The notes: generated by a model from the letters alone, not told the origin. DNA of 64,000 nt from an uncultured bacterium (GCA_900549415.1 URNX01000015.1:1-64000); one strand, 5' to 3'. Shown: positions 8,089 through 16,431, counted from the first letter of the stretch. Translations and numbers: made by a program.

Positions 8089-8736
8089 TTACATTTTTTG
8101 TTCAATCCGGCGTTCCGCTTCCAGAACATCGGCGCGGACCGGATCGACCGGGCGGATCAGGAAGCCGTCGGATTCCAGATCGTAGACGGCAAGATGATCT
8201 TCCCGAATCTTCAGCTTCCGGACAAGCGCCTGACGTTTGCCCGTGTAGCCGAGGAACTCCCGGTTGTCCGGAAATGCCGCAGCTTTCTGCCGGAAAAGTT
8301 CGAGATTGGCCGCGAGTTCCGCCGAATTTTCCGGTTGTTCAATGCGGTATGCGAGCATCTCGAGTTCGGCAAGCAGACGCAGATCGTTTGCCGCCTTTGT
8401 GAGTTCGGGGACGGGACCGACGACGCGGATTGCTTCGCGGATTGCGCGTTCCGCTCCCGCCTGATCCTGCTGCTGCAGAGCGTTCTCCGCTTCGCCGATA
8501 TGGATGTTCGCCCGCTCGATGCTCTCGAGTTCCGCAATGAAAACGTTGGTCTGGTCGAGCTCTTTGTAGCGCCGGATCTGCGCGAGCGCTTCGCGGTGTT
8601 TTCCCGCGGCGATGTCGTCGAGAATGTCAAGGACGAGCGTCATGCGCACGCGCGGCGGTTCGGGCGCGCGCTTCCCGCATCCGCAGAACAGAGCGGCGGA
8701 AAGGAGAATGAGAACGGCGGAAAGGATGCGGATCAT
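8089..8736 (-). CDS. Predicted lipoprotein with helical repeats
   Basis: This 215-residue protein has a lipoprotein signal peptide with lipobox FCGC at about residues 17-20, so the mature protein would begin at a lipidated cysteine. The rest is alpha-helical and rich in alanine, arginine and glutamate, with TPR-like pairs such as REALAQIRRYKEL and GAERAIREAIRVV. I do not recognise a named family. Its start overlaps the stop of the YbbR-domain gene by 4 bases, so it is translated with the c-di-AMP cassette and may act at the same envelope site. Confidence 0.72.
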   Translation of the reverse strand: MIRILSAVLILLSAALFCGCGKRAPEPPRVRMTLVLDILDDIAAGKHREALAQIRRYKELDQTNVFIAELESIERANIHIGEAENALQQQDQAGAERAIREAIRVVGPVPELTKAANDLRLLAELEMLAYRIEQPENSAELAANLELFRQKAAAFPDNREFLGYTGKRQALVRKLKIREDHLAVYDLESDGFLIRPVDPVRADVLEAERRIEQKM

Positions 8737-9746
8737 TTTCTGGAAATCTTCACTTTAATGGTTGTCGGTTCAATTTTGACGATATGGAATTCCGGCGGAG
8801 TGACCCAGCAGTTCACGGGCTGAGTGTAGACTCCGGGGACGAGGTGTGAGATGTCGATATACGGCTTGACGTCTTCCGGTTTCAGTTTGGCCAGCGCCGT
8901 TTTTTCGCCGGAGAGCGTAACGCTGATTCTGTCGCCGGAAAGGAGTTCGTATCCGTTGGGGATTTTGTCGTCGAGAACGCGAAGCGGAAGCAGGGAAAAT
9001 TCCTGCGCAATGATGCTGCGTTCGATACTGATTTGCGCGAAAACGGTATCCTGGCTGAGCTTGACGCCCGGAGCGGAGACGGTGATCGGGGCGTTGTAAT
9101 CGAAGGACTGCACGATGCCGTCGAGCGGAATCGGCTTGGTCTGAAGCGTTTCGAGATTTTCAAGAATTGCCGCGGGACCCGTCACGCGGATTTCGGAAGG
9201 CGTGAGCGTGATTTTCTGAACGGCGTATCCTTCCGGAAGCGGTTTTTTGGAATCGAACACGGGGTCGATTTTGACCGCTTTTGTTTTCTGCACGTCAAAA
9301 TTGACTTCGATGTTGTCCGGGTGCACGGATTCCACACTTGCGGTCAGGAAGAACGGTTTCTGCACATTGCCGGGCGTGAGGTGCAGCCTGTAAGGCACTC
9401 CCTCGATGAACTTTTTGTGGTCGAGCTTCGGCGGTTGAATGGAGAAATCCGAACTGGAATATTTTTGCAGAAGCCAGCGCGGTCCATTGACTTTGATGGA
9501 TACGAGAATCTGCCTGGGAGCTTTTCTCAGCAGAACCTTCTGTCCGGTTCCGTCCGGAATCGCGATGGATGCCGGAAGTTCGACGGGAATGTCAGTGAAG
9601 GTCAGGGAATCCTCTGTTTTGAGGCGTTTTTCCCGCAATGCCAGGCAGATGATCCCGGTGAGCAGAAGCGCGAAGAGTTTGCGGGTGAAATCCCTGCGTA
9701 TGATTCCCGGCGTTTTGTGCCAGTATTTTTTCCAGTCAGCCGCCAT
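8733..9746 (-). CDS. YbbR-domain protein, putative CdaA regulator
   Basis: This 337-residue protein has one membrane segment near residues 23-40 (LFALLLTGIICLAL). Repeated YbbR-type beta domains follow on the outside. Each contains a variant of the segment seen as LTPSEIRVTGPAAILENLETL. In Firmicutes the YbbR protein CdaR binds and modulates the diadenylate cyclase CdaA, and the pairing here points to the same role. The ATG at 9746 has GGAGG upstream and lies one base from the cdaA stop, giving tight coupling. An upstream in-frame extension inside cdaA is not supported. Confidence 0.86.
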   Translation of the reverse strand: MAADWKKYWHKTPGIIRRDFTRKLFALLLTGIICLALREKRLKTEDSLTFTDIPVELPASIAIPDGTGQKVLLRKAPRQILVSIKVNGPRWLLQKYSSSDFSIQPPKLDHKKFIEGVPYRLHLTPGNVQKPFFLTASVESVHPDNIEVNFDVQKTKAVKIDPVFDSKKPLPEGYAVQKITLTPSEIRVTGPAAILENLETLQTKPIPLDGIVQSFDYNAPITVSAPGVKLSQDTVFAQISIERSIIAQEFSLLPLRVLDDKIPNGYELLSGDRISVTLSGEKTALAKLKPEDVKPYIDISHLVPGVYTQPVNCWVTPPEFHIVKIEPTTIKVKISRK

Positions 9747-9747
9747 T

Positions 9748-10569
9748 TTATTCCTCCGTTTTGTCCGAATCGAATTCGTCGTCTCTGAGTATGGACGGCT
9801 TTTCAATCAATGCTTTCGTGAGGAGATCGTTGAGCTGTTCACAGCTCAGCCAGCGTTTGATTTCTCCGCGCTTTGCCATGCTGATGGCCCCGGTCTCTTC
9901 GGAAACGACGACGGCGATGGCGTCGGTCTCTTCCGAAATGCCGATTGCGGCGCGGTGGCGCGTTCCGAAATTCCGCGCAGAGCAGTAGCGGTACTGTTTG
10001 GTGAGCGGGAGGATCGCATGAGCCGCTTCAATTTTGTCTCCGTTGATAATGACGGCGCCGTCATGGAGGGGAGAGTTCGGATAGAAGATCGAGCGGAGCA
10101 GAGGCGCGGCGACTTTTGCATCGAGAGGCACCGCCGTGTTTTTGAATGTCGCGAGACCGATCTGGCGTTCAAACACAATGAGCGCTCCGGTTTTGCTTTG
10201 GGAGAGATCTCTGACTGCGTTGACTGTTTCGTCAATTGTCTCCTTCTGAACGCGTGTGCGGTGTGCAAAGGTCCGGCTTCCGAGCTGTGCGAGCGCGCGG
10301 CGCAGTTCGGGCTGGAAGATGATGACGAGAGCCGTTGTGCCGACTCCCCAGAAGTTGTCGAGCAGACTGGAGAGCATTTGAAATTTCAGGACTTCGGCGA
10401 GCACGGAGAGAAAAACGAGAACGAGAGCGCATCCGGCCAGCACGTTTGCGCCGCGGGTTCCGCGCAGGTAGTAAAGCAGACCGTAGATGAGAAAAGCAAT
10501 GATGCCGAAGTCGAGAACAGGTCTGATGAAATCGTAAATATTTAAAAACTGTTTTGCAAACTCCTGCAT
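9748..10569 (-). CDS. cdaA: Diadenylate cyclase (c-di-AMP synthase)
   Basis: This 273-residue CdaA-type enzyme makes cyclic di-AMP from two ATP. Three predicted membrane helices occupy residues 10-80. The DAC domain follows, with the catalytic motif HDGA in NSPLHDGAVII near 165 and RHRAAIG near 203. The ATG at 10569 has a perfect AAGGAGG upstream and the usual CdaA N-terminus, so I prefer it to an upstream in-frame start. The order cdaA then YbbR protein matches the known cdaA-cdaR pair. glmM, often third, is missing and is replaced by a lipoprotein and a parvulin. Confidence 0.94.
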   Translation of the reverse strand: MQEFAKQFLNIYDFIRPVLDFGIIAFLIYGLLYYLRGTRGANVLAGCALVLVFLSVLAEVLKFQMLSSLLDNFWGVGTTALVIIFQPELRRALAQLGSRTFAHRTRVQKETIDETVNAVRDLSQSKTGALIVFERQIGLATFKNTAVPLDAKVAAPLLRSIFYPNSPLHDGAVIINGDKIEAAHAILPLTKQYRYCSARNFGTRHRAAIGISEETDAIAVVVSEETGAISMAKRGEIKRWLSCEQLNDLLTKALIEKPSILRDDEFDSDKTEE

Positions 10570-10594
10570 TCGTCCTCCTTGAAAATATCTTGGG

Positions 10595-10623
10595 AATATA
10601 CATCGCCGCAAAATAAAAATCAA
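10595..10623 (-). promoter_or_regulatory. Promoter of the cdaA operon
   Basis: TTGATT (10618-10623) and TATATT (10595-10600) are spaced by 17 bases on the minus strand, 26 bases before the cdaA start. The rest of the gap up to 10736 is A/T-rich and shows no gene. Confidence 0.62.
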
Positions 10624-10736
10624 TAAGAAAATCCGGCTTTTTGTGATTATTTACAAAAAAATAATGTTCCGGGGAATTCCTGAGTGCGGAAAGGCGGAAA
10701 AAGCGCCGGAACTGAGAAAAATGCGGGAAAAACGGG

Positions 10737-11177
10737 TCACTTGATTTTATTCAAAATGTCCTGATAATGCTTGAGATAGTCATTGACGTCCCCGCGGATG
10801 AATCCGGTTCTGGTAAGTTCTTTGCCGTCGGGGGAGATGATGACGACGGTCGGATATCCGGGAATGGCATATTTTTTTGAGAGCTGGCTGTTTTGTTTTC
10901 TGATGTCTTCGGGAATCTGTTTTCTGCTTGGGAAATCGGCTTTGAAGAGCACGAAATTTTTGTTGAGGAAGTCACCGAACGAGGAAACGCCGAAAGCGTT
11001 CTGTTCCATTTTGATGCAGAATCCGCACCAGTCGGAACCGGTGAAGAGCATGAGGATCGGTTTGTTTTCTTTTTGTGCGAGTTCGGTTGCTAGGCGGAAG
11101 TTGTCGGTCCAGTTTGCATCCGCGAATGCCAGAAATGCTCCGCAGAAGAGCAGAAGTGTCAGAAACAGCTTTTTCAT
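10737..11177 (-). CDS. Exported thioredoxin-fold protein
   Basis: This 146-residue protein has a signal peptide (FLTLLLFCGAFLAFA) and one thioredoxin fold. The redox motif is CGFC in GSDWCGFCIKM near residues 49-59. The cis-proline segment is GYPTVVIISPDG near 113. It resembles the DUF255/thioredoxin_7 proteins that act as periplasmic disulfide reductases or isomerases. It is preceded by GAGGAGG and stands alone between the cdaA operon and a DUF4143 ATPase gene. The partner protein is unknown. Confidence 0.85.
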   Translation of the reverse strand: MKKLFLTLLLFCGAFLAFADANWTDNFRLATELAQKENKPILMLFTGSDWCGFCIKMEQNAFGVSSFGDFLNKNFVLFKADFPSRKQIPEDIRKQNSQLSKKYAIPGYPTVVIISPDGKELTRTGFIRGDVNDYLKHYQDILNKIK

Positions 11178-11286
11178 GTCAATACCTCCTCAGGTATAAG
11201 TTGCTGTTGTTAAGAGACATTGCTTTCCCGCGGAATGTTCCGGAGGATCAGAGAAGTTTTTCGCTTTCGAAAAAAATCAAAGTGCA

Positions 11287-12495
11287 TTACAGGCTGGCAG
11301 CGGGGATGAGACTGCACGCAGATGTGAGCGGTTCCTGTTCGCGGACCATGCAGATGACGGCTCCTTTTCCCACCGGTTTTCCGAATTTTTCCAGTTTTGC
11401 AAAGTTCTTTGCGGCGTCGCGCCCGGGGTTTGTGCTTTTTTTGATTTCAACGGGGTATAAAATACCATCCTGTTCAATGACCAGGTCTATTTCCGCCTGG
11501 TCGAAGTCGCGGTAGAAGTAGAGCGGAGCTCTTTTTCCGGCGTTTCGGTAGCTTTTCAGAATTTCCGAAACACACCAGGTTTCAAAAATATGACCGGACA
11601 TCGCGCCGGCTTCAAGTGTTTCGGGGGAGGACCAGTCGGTCAGGTAAGCGCAAAGTCCAGTGTCCAGAAAGTAGAGCTTGGGTGTTTGCGTCATCCGTTT
11701 TGTCTGATTCGTAAAATACGGTTCCAGAAGAGCAATCAATCCGGAAGCTGTCAGAATGCTTAAATAGTTTTTTGCCGAGGCTACAGAAACATCGGCGTCC
11801 CGGGCAAGGTCGGCATAGTTCAGCAGCTGTCCGGTTCGGGCGGCCGCGGCACGGAGAAAACGGAAGAAGCGGTGAAGATCTCCAACCTGAGCGAGAATCC
11901 GCACATCGCGTTCGAGATATGTGTTTACATAGGAGCCATAAAACAGATCGTGATCCATATCCGGATTTTCTGCAAGTCTCGGAAAACCTCCGTTCCAGAT
12001 TCTGCGGTAAAGCTTTGAAAGATCCATACCATCGGGGGCGGGCAGACGCTCTTTCTGCGGCAGAAAAGGGCCTTCGTTCCGGTTGTTCAGTTCCTGATTG
12101 GAAAGGCCAAGCATTTCAAACACACCTACGCGTCCGGCGAGAGATTCGGTTACATTTCCCATCATGTGAAATTGCTGGGATCCCGTGAGCCAGAACATGC
12201 CGGGTTTCTGTTCCCGGTCGATCATTACTTTGATGTATGGAAGAAGCTCCGGCGCATATTGAATCTCATCAATCAGAACGGGCGGTTTGTGGCGTTCCAG
12301 AAACAATTCAGGTTCTTCCGCGGCAAGGGTTCGCTCTCTCGGTATGTCAAGAGTTACGTAGTTCCGGTTTTCTTCGCTGATATGTTTCAGAAAAGTCGTT
12401 TTGCCGACCTGACGTGGTCCGGTCAGAAGAAGAGCCGGATAACAGGCTCCGTTTTTTTTGAAAAAATCTTCCAGATTCCGGTGTATATACTCCAT
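11287..12495 (-). CDS. AAA ATPase with DUF4143 domain
   Basis: This 402-residue protein has an N-terminal AAA_14 ATPase, with Walker A GPRQVGKTT near residues 24-32, Walker B PPVLIDEIQYAP near 70-81, and sensor LTGSQQF near 101. The C-terminal DUF4143 half (about 195-380) contains a winged-helix-like ADLARDADVSVASAKNYLSIL and the PD-(D/E)XK-like strand QAEIDLVIEQDG...YPVEIKKS. Such genes are frequent, patchily distributed and of unknown function in many anaerobes. The ATG at 12495 has AGGAGG and its own promoter at 12548-12576. It is likely an accessory gene. Confidence 0.87.
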   Translation of the reverse strand: MEYIHRNLEDFFKKNGACYPALLLTGPRQVGKTTFLKHISEENRNYVTLDIPRERTLAAEEPELFLERHKPPVLIDEIQYAPELLPYIKVMIDREQKPGMFWLTGSQQFHMMGNVTESLAGRVGVFEMLGLSNQELNNRNEGPFLPQKERLPAPDGMDLSKLYRRIWNGGFPRLAENPDMDHDLFYGSYVNTYLERDVRILAQVGDLHRFFRFLRAAAARTGQLLNYADLARDADVSVASAKNYLSILTASGLIALLEPYFTNQTKRMTQTPKLYFLDTGLCAYLTDWSSPETLEAGAMSGHIFETWCVSEILKSYRNAGKRAPLYFYRDFDQAEIDLVIEQDGILYPVEIKKSTNPGRDAAKNFAKLEKFGKPVGKGAVICMVREQEPLTSACSLIPAASL

Positions 12496-12547
12496 AAAAC
12501 AACCTCCTGATCCATTAAATCTCCGTGTAATCTCTATCCCCTCTTGT

Positions 12548-12576
12548 AATATACACGCGGTTTTCCGGCAAATCAA
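12548..12576 (-). promoter_or_regulatory. Promoter of the DUF4143 ATPase gene
   Basis: TTGATT (12571-12576) and TATATT (12548-12553) are spaced by 17 bases on the minus strand, just downstream of the pta terminator. Confidence 0.6.
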
Positions 12577-12579
12577 GCG

Positions 12580-12607
12580 AAAAAAAGGGGGTGCGCACGG
12601 CACCCCC
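12580..12607 (-). terminator. Rho-independent terminator after pta
   Basis: On the minus strand a perfect 8-bp stem (12600-12607 with 12587-12594, 5-base loop) is followed by a run of seven T. It lies 13 bases after the pta stop. Confidence 0.88.
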
Positions 12608-12620
12608 GGAGAACGGGAAC

Positions 12621-13637
12621 TTATGCCCACTCGGTGACGGCGCAGACGGCCGCCATGTCGACAATGTCATCGACAGAACAGCCGCGGCTGCCGTCGACGA
12701 ACGGTTTGCGGAGACCGTTGCAGATCGGGCCGATCGCGGTCGCGCCGCCGAGACGCTCCGTCGCTTTGTAGATGGAGTTGCCGCAGTTCAGGTCGGGGAA
12801 GACGAGAACGTTGGCGTGTCCGGCAACCGGGGAACCGGCAAATTTCTTCTCGCCGATTTCGGGAACCGTTGCGGCGTCGAACTGCATTTCGCCGTCGATC
12901 AGCAGATCCGGAGCAAGCGCTTTCGCTTTCGCAGTCGCCTGGACAACCTTCTCGATGATCGGGTCGTGTGCGGAACCGTTCGTGGAGCAGGAGATCATGG
13001 CAACCTTCGGATCCGCGCCGGTGTACATTTTGAAACGCTTCGCGGTCTGGAGCGCAATCTCGGCAAGCTGGTCGGCGTCCGGATTGATGTTGAGTCCGCA
13101 GTCAGCGTAGAAGAAAACGCCGTTGTAGCCCCACTTGGGATCGGGCATCTGCATGATGAAGAAGCTGGAGGCGATCTTGTTGCCCGGAGCAACCTTGAAG
13201 AGCTGGAGCGCGGGTTTCGTCTTCTGGGCGGTGTTGTGTGCATAGCCCTTCGGGTTGCCGCCGCAGGAGGCGTAGCCGTGAGCATCGCCGGCGCAGACCA
13301 TGGCGGCGGAGAACACGCAGGTGTCCTTCAGCCATTCACGCGCCTGTTCCGGAGTGAGACCTTTGTTCTTGCGGATTTCGACAACCGTCGCAATGTAGCG
13401 GTCCAGTTCCGGAGTCTTCAGAACGTCAACGATTTCAACTCCGTCGAGGCAGACGCCGTTTTCCTGTGCGAGTTTGCGGATTTCATCTTCGCAGCCGACG
13501 AGTACGGGGCGGGCATAGCCGAGTTTCACAAGCTTTTCGGCGGCTTTGAGGTTTCTGGGGTCGTCGCTTTCGGTCAGACAGACTTTGCGGTTCAGGGCTT
13601 TCGCCTGTGCGCGGATTTTGTCAAGTACGCTTTCCAT
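12621..13637 (-). CDS. pta: Phosphate acetyltransferase
   Basis: This 338-residue enzyme interconverts acetyl-CoA and acetyl phosphate. The family segments are seen as GCEDEIRKLA near 48, CVFSAAMVCAGDAHGYASCG near 107-126, SCSTNGSAHDP near 227-237 and FPDLNCGNSIYKATER near 281-296. The length fits the short single-domain Pta. The ATG at 13637 has AAGGAAAG upstream and is preferred to an ATG five codons earlier with a poor site. Acetate kinase is not adjacent. Together with the fermentative setting, it suggests acetate formation from acetyl-CoA. Confidence 0.94.
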   Translation of the reverse strand: MESVLDKIRAQAKALNRKVCLTESDDPRNLKAAEKLVKLGYARPVLVGCEDEIRKLAQENGVCLDGVEIVDVLKTPELDRYIATVVEIRKNKGLTPEQAREWLKDTCVFSAAMVCAGDAHGYASCGGNPKGYAHNTAQKTKPALQLFKVAPGNKIASSFFIMQMPDPKWGYNGVFFYADCGLNINPDADQLAEIALQTAKRFKMYTGADPKVAMISCSTNGSAHDPIIEKVVQATAKAKALAPDLLIDGEMQFDAATVPEIGEKKFAGSPVAGHANVLVFPDLNCGNSIYKATERLGGATAIGPICNGLRKPFVDGSRGCSVDDIVDMAAVCAVTEWA

Positions 13638-13714
13638 GGCACTTTCCTTCATTTTTTTGATCTCTGTGCTTCGTCGGGGGAACTCGCCTCCGGCTGTGAA
13701 ATTTTCATCTCTTT

Positions 13715-13742
13715 AATGTAGCACGAATCTGAGTGCTTTCAA
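13715..13742 (-). promoter_or_regulatory. Promoter of pta
   Basis: TTGAAA (13737-13742) and TACATT (13715-13720) are spaced by 16 bases on the minus strand, 78 bases upstream of the pta start. Confidence 0.55.
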
Positions 13743-13771
13743 TGAAGGTTTGCAAATTTTTCACAAAGAAC

Positions 13772-14914
13772 TTACCGCTGAAGCGCTGTCCGCAGGTCTT
13801 CAATCAGATCGTCTCCGTTTTCAAGCCCGACTGAAAGGCGGATCAGATTGTCATGGATTCCGCGTTTCGCACGCTCCTCCGCGGAGATTGAGGCGTGAGT
13901 CATGCGCGGCGGATAGCAGAGCAGCGATTCCACTCCGCCGAGGCTCTCCGCAAGCAGAAACAGTTTCGACCGGGCGATAAACTGTTCCACTGCCGGGAGC
14001 CCGCCCGCGATTTCAAAACTGACCATTCCGCCGAATCCGCGCATCTGCCGTTTCGCCAGCGCGTGCTGCGGATGCGAGGGAAGCCCCGGATAGTAGACCC
14101 GCTCCACATACGGATGCGAGGCGAGAAATTCCGCGACCCGCAGGGCGTTTTTTTCATGCGCCTCCATCCGCAGCTTCAGCGTCTTGATGCCGCGCAGGAA
14201 GAGCCATGAATCGAACGGTGCCGGAACGGCGCCTGCCGCGTTCTGGTAGAATTTCAGCTTTTCATAGATTTCCTCATTCGAGGTTACGACAGCTCCGCCG
14301 ACCACATCGCTGTGTCCGCCGATGTACTTGGTTGTGCTGTGAACCACCAGATCCGCCCCGAGGTTGAGCGGCTGCTGGAAGTACGGCGAGGCAAATGTGT
14401 TGTCCACTACGAGCAGAACCCCGCGTTTGTGCGCGATTTCCGCGAGCGCGGCAATGTCGATCAGCTTCAAAAGCGGATTCGAGGGCGTTTCAACCCAGAT
14501 CAGCTTCGTCGCCGGAGTGATGGCCTGCTCAAAGCGTGAAAGGTCATCGGCATCGACGTAATTTGTTTTGATGCCGTACGGACGAAGCAGGCGTTCGAAG
14601 ATGCGGTAGGTTCCGCCGTAGGTGTCGTTTCCCGCAACGATTTCGTCGCCGGGCAGCAGGAGCGGCTGGAGTGTGCCGACTGTTGCGGCGGAGCCGGAGG
14701 CGTAGGCAAGACCGAATTTGCCGTTTTCCAGCTGGGCGATGGAGCGTTCGAGAGCTTCGCGGGTCGGATTGCCGGTTCGCGAATATTCATAGCCGCGGTC
14801 CTTGCCGAGAGCGTCCTGAAAGAAAGTTGAAGTCTGGTAGATCGGAACGCTGACCGCGCCGGTGCGCGGTTCGGGAATGCTGCCGTCGTGAATGGCGATG
14901 GTTTCAAAGTTCAT
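13772..14914 (-). CDS. Cys/Met metabolism PLP enzyme (cystathionine gamma-synthase/lyase type)
   Basis: This 380-residue enzyme is a fold-type I PLP protein of the Cys_Met_Meta family. The pyridoxal lysine is in VHSTTKYIGGHSD near residues 195-207. The cofactor region ASGSAATVGTLQ lies near 72, ETPSNPL near 140 and VDNTFASPYFQQP near 170. Sequence alone does not separate cystathionine gamma-synthase, cystathionine gamma-lyase and O-acylhomoserine sulfhydrylase. It follows cysK by 13 bases and the ThiS-like gene further upstream, so a role in cysteine, homocysteine or methionine interconversion is well supported. Confidence 0.88.
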   Translation of the reverse strand: MNFETIAIHDGSIPEPRTGAVSVPIYQTSTFFQDALGKDRGYEYSRTGNPTREALERSIAQLENGKFGLAYASGSAATVGTLQPLLLPGDEIVAGNDTYGGTYRIFERLLRPYGIKTNYVDADDLSRFEQAITPATKLIWVETPSNPLLKLIDIAALAEIAHKRGVLLVVDNTFASPYFQQPLNLGADLVVHSTTKYIGGHSDVVGGAVVTSNEEIYEKLKFYQNAAGAVPAPFDSWLFLRGIKTLKLRMEAHEKNALRVAEFLASHPYVERVYYPGLPSHPQHALAKRQMRGFGGMVSFEIAGGLPAVEQFIARSKLFLLAESLGGVESLLCYPPRMTHASISAEERAKRGIHDNLIRLSVGLENGDDLIEDLRTALQR

Positions 14915-14927
14915 GGGAAAGCTCCTT

Positions 14928-15881
14928 TCAGTCCAGATATCCGTTCTGTTTCATCCAGTCGTCGTTGAAAATTTTGCTGAGATAGTTGCGTCCGGTGTCG
15001 GGGAGAATGACCACGATGCGCTGCGGTTTGGAGAGCGTGGCTGCGTAGCGGAGCGCGGCGGCGAGCGCGGTTCCGGAAGAACCGCCGGCGAAAATTCCCT
15101 CTTCGCGGACCAGGCGGCGCGCGGTGCGGAAAGATTCGCCGTCGGAAATGCGGAAGAACTGGTCGACGATTTCCTTGTCGTAAGTGACGGGGAAATAATC
15201 CTCGCCGATGCCTTCAACCTTGTAGGTGTGCGGGGTGTCGCCGGAGAGGACGGAGCCTTCGGGGTCTGCGCCGATGACCTTCAGCGCAGGGTTCTTCTCT
15301 TTGAGGAAGCGTCCGGTTCCGGAGATGGTTCCGCCGGTTCCGATGCCGCCGACAAGCGCGTCAATCTGTCCTTCTGTGTCCGCCCAGATCTCGGGGCCGG
15401 TGGAGAGATAGTGGGCGGTCGGGTTGTCCAGGTTTTCAAACTGCGCCGCACGGAATGAGTTCGAAATGGAGGCGGCGAGGGCTTTGGCTTTCTGGATGTA
15501 GTTTTCGGGGGAATCGGGCGCGACGGCGGTCGGGGTGATGACGACTTCCGCGCCGAACGCCTTCAGCAGAGCGATCTTTTCCGCGCTCATCTTGTCGGGC
15601 ATGACGACGATCAGGCGATAGCCTTTGACCGCGGCGGCGAGAGCGAGTCCGGCTCCGGTGTTTCCCGCAGTCGCTTCGATGATGGTTCCGCCCGGCTTCA
15701 GAAGCCCTTTGCGCTCAGCGGCTTCGATGATGTAGCGTCCGACGCGGTCTTTGATTGACCCGCCCGGATTGACGGCTTCAAATTTGACGAAAATTTCAGA
15801 TCCGAATTCGCTTCCGATATGGTTGAGACGGATCAGCGGCGTTGCGCCGACGGCTTCGAGAACGTTGTTGAAACGGGACAT
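14928..15881 (-). CDS. cysK: Cysteine synthase A (O-acetylserine sulfhydrylase)
   Basis: This 317-residue fold-type II PLP enzyme forms cysteine from O-acetylserine and sulfide. The PLP lysine is in NPGGSIKDRVG near residues 36-46. The substrate loop is EATAGNTGAGLA near 67-78, and the phosphate loop is GGIGTGGTISG near 171. The ATG at 15881 gives the standard N-terminus SRFNNVLEAVGATPLIRL and has AAGGA upstream. The open frame extends 24 codons upstream without support. It is the second gene of the sulfur operon, 132 bases after the ThiS-like gene. Confidence 0.93.
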   Translation of the reverse strand: MSRFNNVLEAVGATPLIRLNHIGSEFGSEIFVKFEAVNPGGSIKDRVGRYIIEAAERKGLLKPGGTIIEATAGNTGAGLALAAAVKGYRLIVVMPDKMSAEKIALLKAFGAEVVITPTAVAPDSPENYIQKAKALAASISNSFRAAQFENLDNPTAHYLSTGPEIWADTEGQIDALVGGIGTGGTISGTGRFLKEKNPALKVIGADPEGSVLSGDTPHTYKVEGIGEDYFPVTYDKEIVDQFFRISDGESFRTARRLVREEGIFAGGSSGTALAAALRYAATLSKPQRIVVILPDTGRNYLSKIFNDDWMKQNGYLD

Positions 15882-16013
15882 TTTGATGAAATCCTTCTGT
15901 ATCTGTTTTTTGCTTGAGTGTGTGAAAAAGTCTGGTTCAGCGGCAACAGGCACATCGACAGCTCCGCGCTGCCGGAAGGAGAGTGAGAAGAAAGAGAAGA
16001 CGCGCCGTATTCA

Positions 16014-16220
16014 TCAGCCGCCTCCGACCATGGAAAACAGATTGACGCGGTCGCCGTTGCCGAGCGGGCAGTGCTCCAGATCGTCGTTTCCGTAGAGAAT
16101 CGTGTCGTTCCAGTCGACGAACAGATTCCTCCGGGAAATACGGTGCGATTCCAGAAGCTCCGCGAGGGTGGTTCCCTCCGCAACTTCAATCCGTTTTCCG
16201 TTGAAATGTATGTTCAGCAT
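16014..16220 (-). CDS. ThiS/MoaD-like sulfur carrier protein
   Basis: This 68-residue protein is a beta-grasp ThiS-family carrier. The N-terminus MLNIHFNGKRIEV, the GTTLAELL helix and the C-terminal segment GDRVNLFSMVGGG are typical. It ends in three glycines, where ThiS ends in two. The ATG at 16220 has AAGGAG upstream. ThiS proteins carry a C-terminal thiocarboxylate for thiazole formation, and relatives (CysO, HcyS) donate sulfur for cysteine or homocysteine. No thiazole gene (thiG, thiH, thiF) is present here, while cysK and a Cys/Met PLP enzyme follow. The amino-acid role is therefore plausible but unproven. Confidence 0.8.
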   Translation of the reverse strand: MLNIHFNGKRIEVAEGTTLAELLESHRISRRNLFVDWNDTILYGNDDLEHCPLGNGDRVNLFSMVGGG

Positions 16221-16260
16221 GAATGCTCCTTGTTTTTCCGGTTTCCTTTCTCCGGTTGCC

Positions 16261-16278
16261 ATTACAATACATTGTAAT
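16261..16278. promoter_or_regulatory. Palindromic operator upstream of the sulfur operon
   Basis: ATTACAAT and ATTGTAAT form a perfect 8-bp inverted repeat around AC. The site covers the -10 box of the minus-strand sulfur-operon promoter, the position expected for a dimeric repressor. No regulator gene is adjacent. Confidence 0.65.
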
Positions 16279-16292
16279 AGACAACTTTTCAA
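16264..16292 (-). promoter_or_regulatory. Promoter of the ThiS-like/cysK operon
   Basis: TTGAAA (16287-16292) and TATTGT (16264-16269) are spaced by 17 bases on the minus strand, 44 bases before the ThiS-like start. The -10 box lies inside the palindrome at 16261-16278. The rest of the 249-base divergent gap (16221-16469) is A/T-rich and contains the nnr promoter but no gene. Confidence 0.62.
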
Positions 16293-16403
16293 GTAGAGTT
16301 TAAAATAAAGTTCAAAAATAATTTTATTTGAGTTTGTGATGTTGTGTCAATTGCAATATATTAAACTGTTTAAGTAGAGTATACGCTCTTTTTTGTCCGG
16401 CGC

Positions 16404-16431
16404 TTGAAAAAACGGATTTTCCGTTTATATT
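16404..16431 (+). promoter_or_regulatory. Promoter of nnr
   Basis: TTGAAA (16404-16409) and TATATT (16426-16431) are spaced by 16 bases. The spacer itself holds a short inverted repeat (AACGGA and TCCGTT). The start codon is at 16470. Confidence 0.62.

Noticed and set aside
16014..16220. A thiamine biosynthesis operon
   Set aside because: Only a ThiS-like carrier is present. No thiG, thiH, thiE, thiC or TPP riboswitch is seen nearby.
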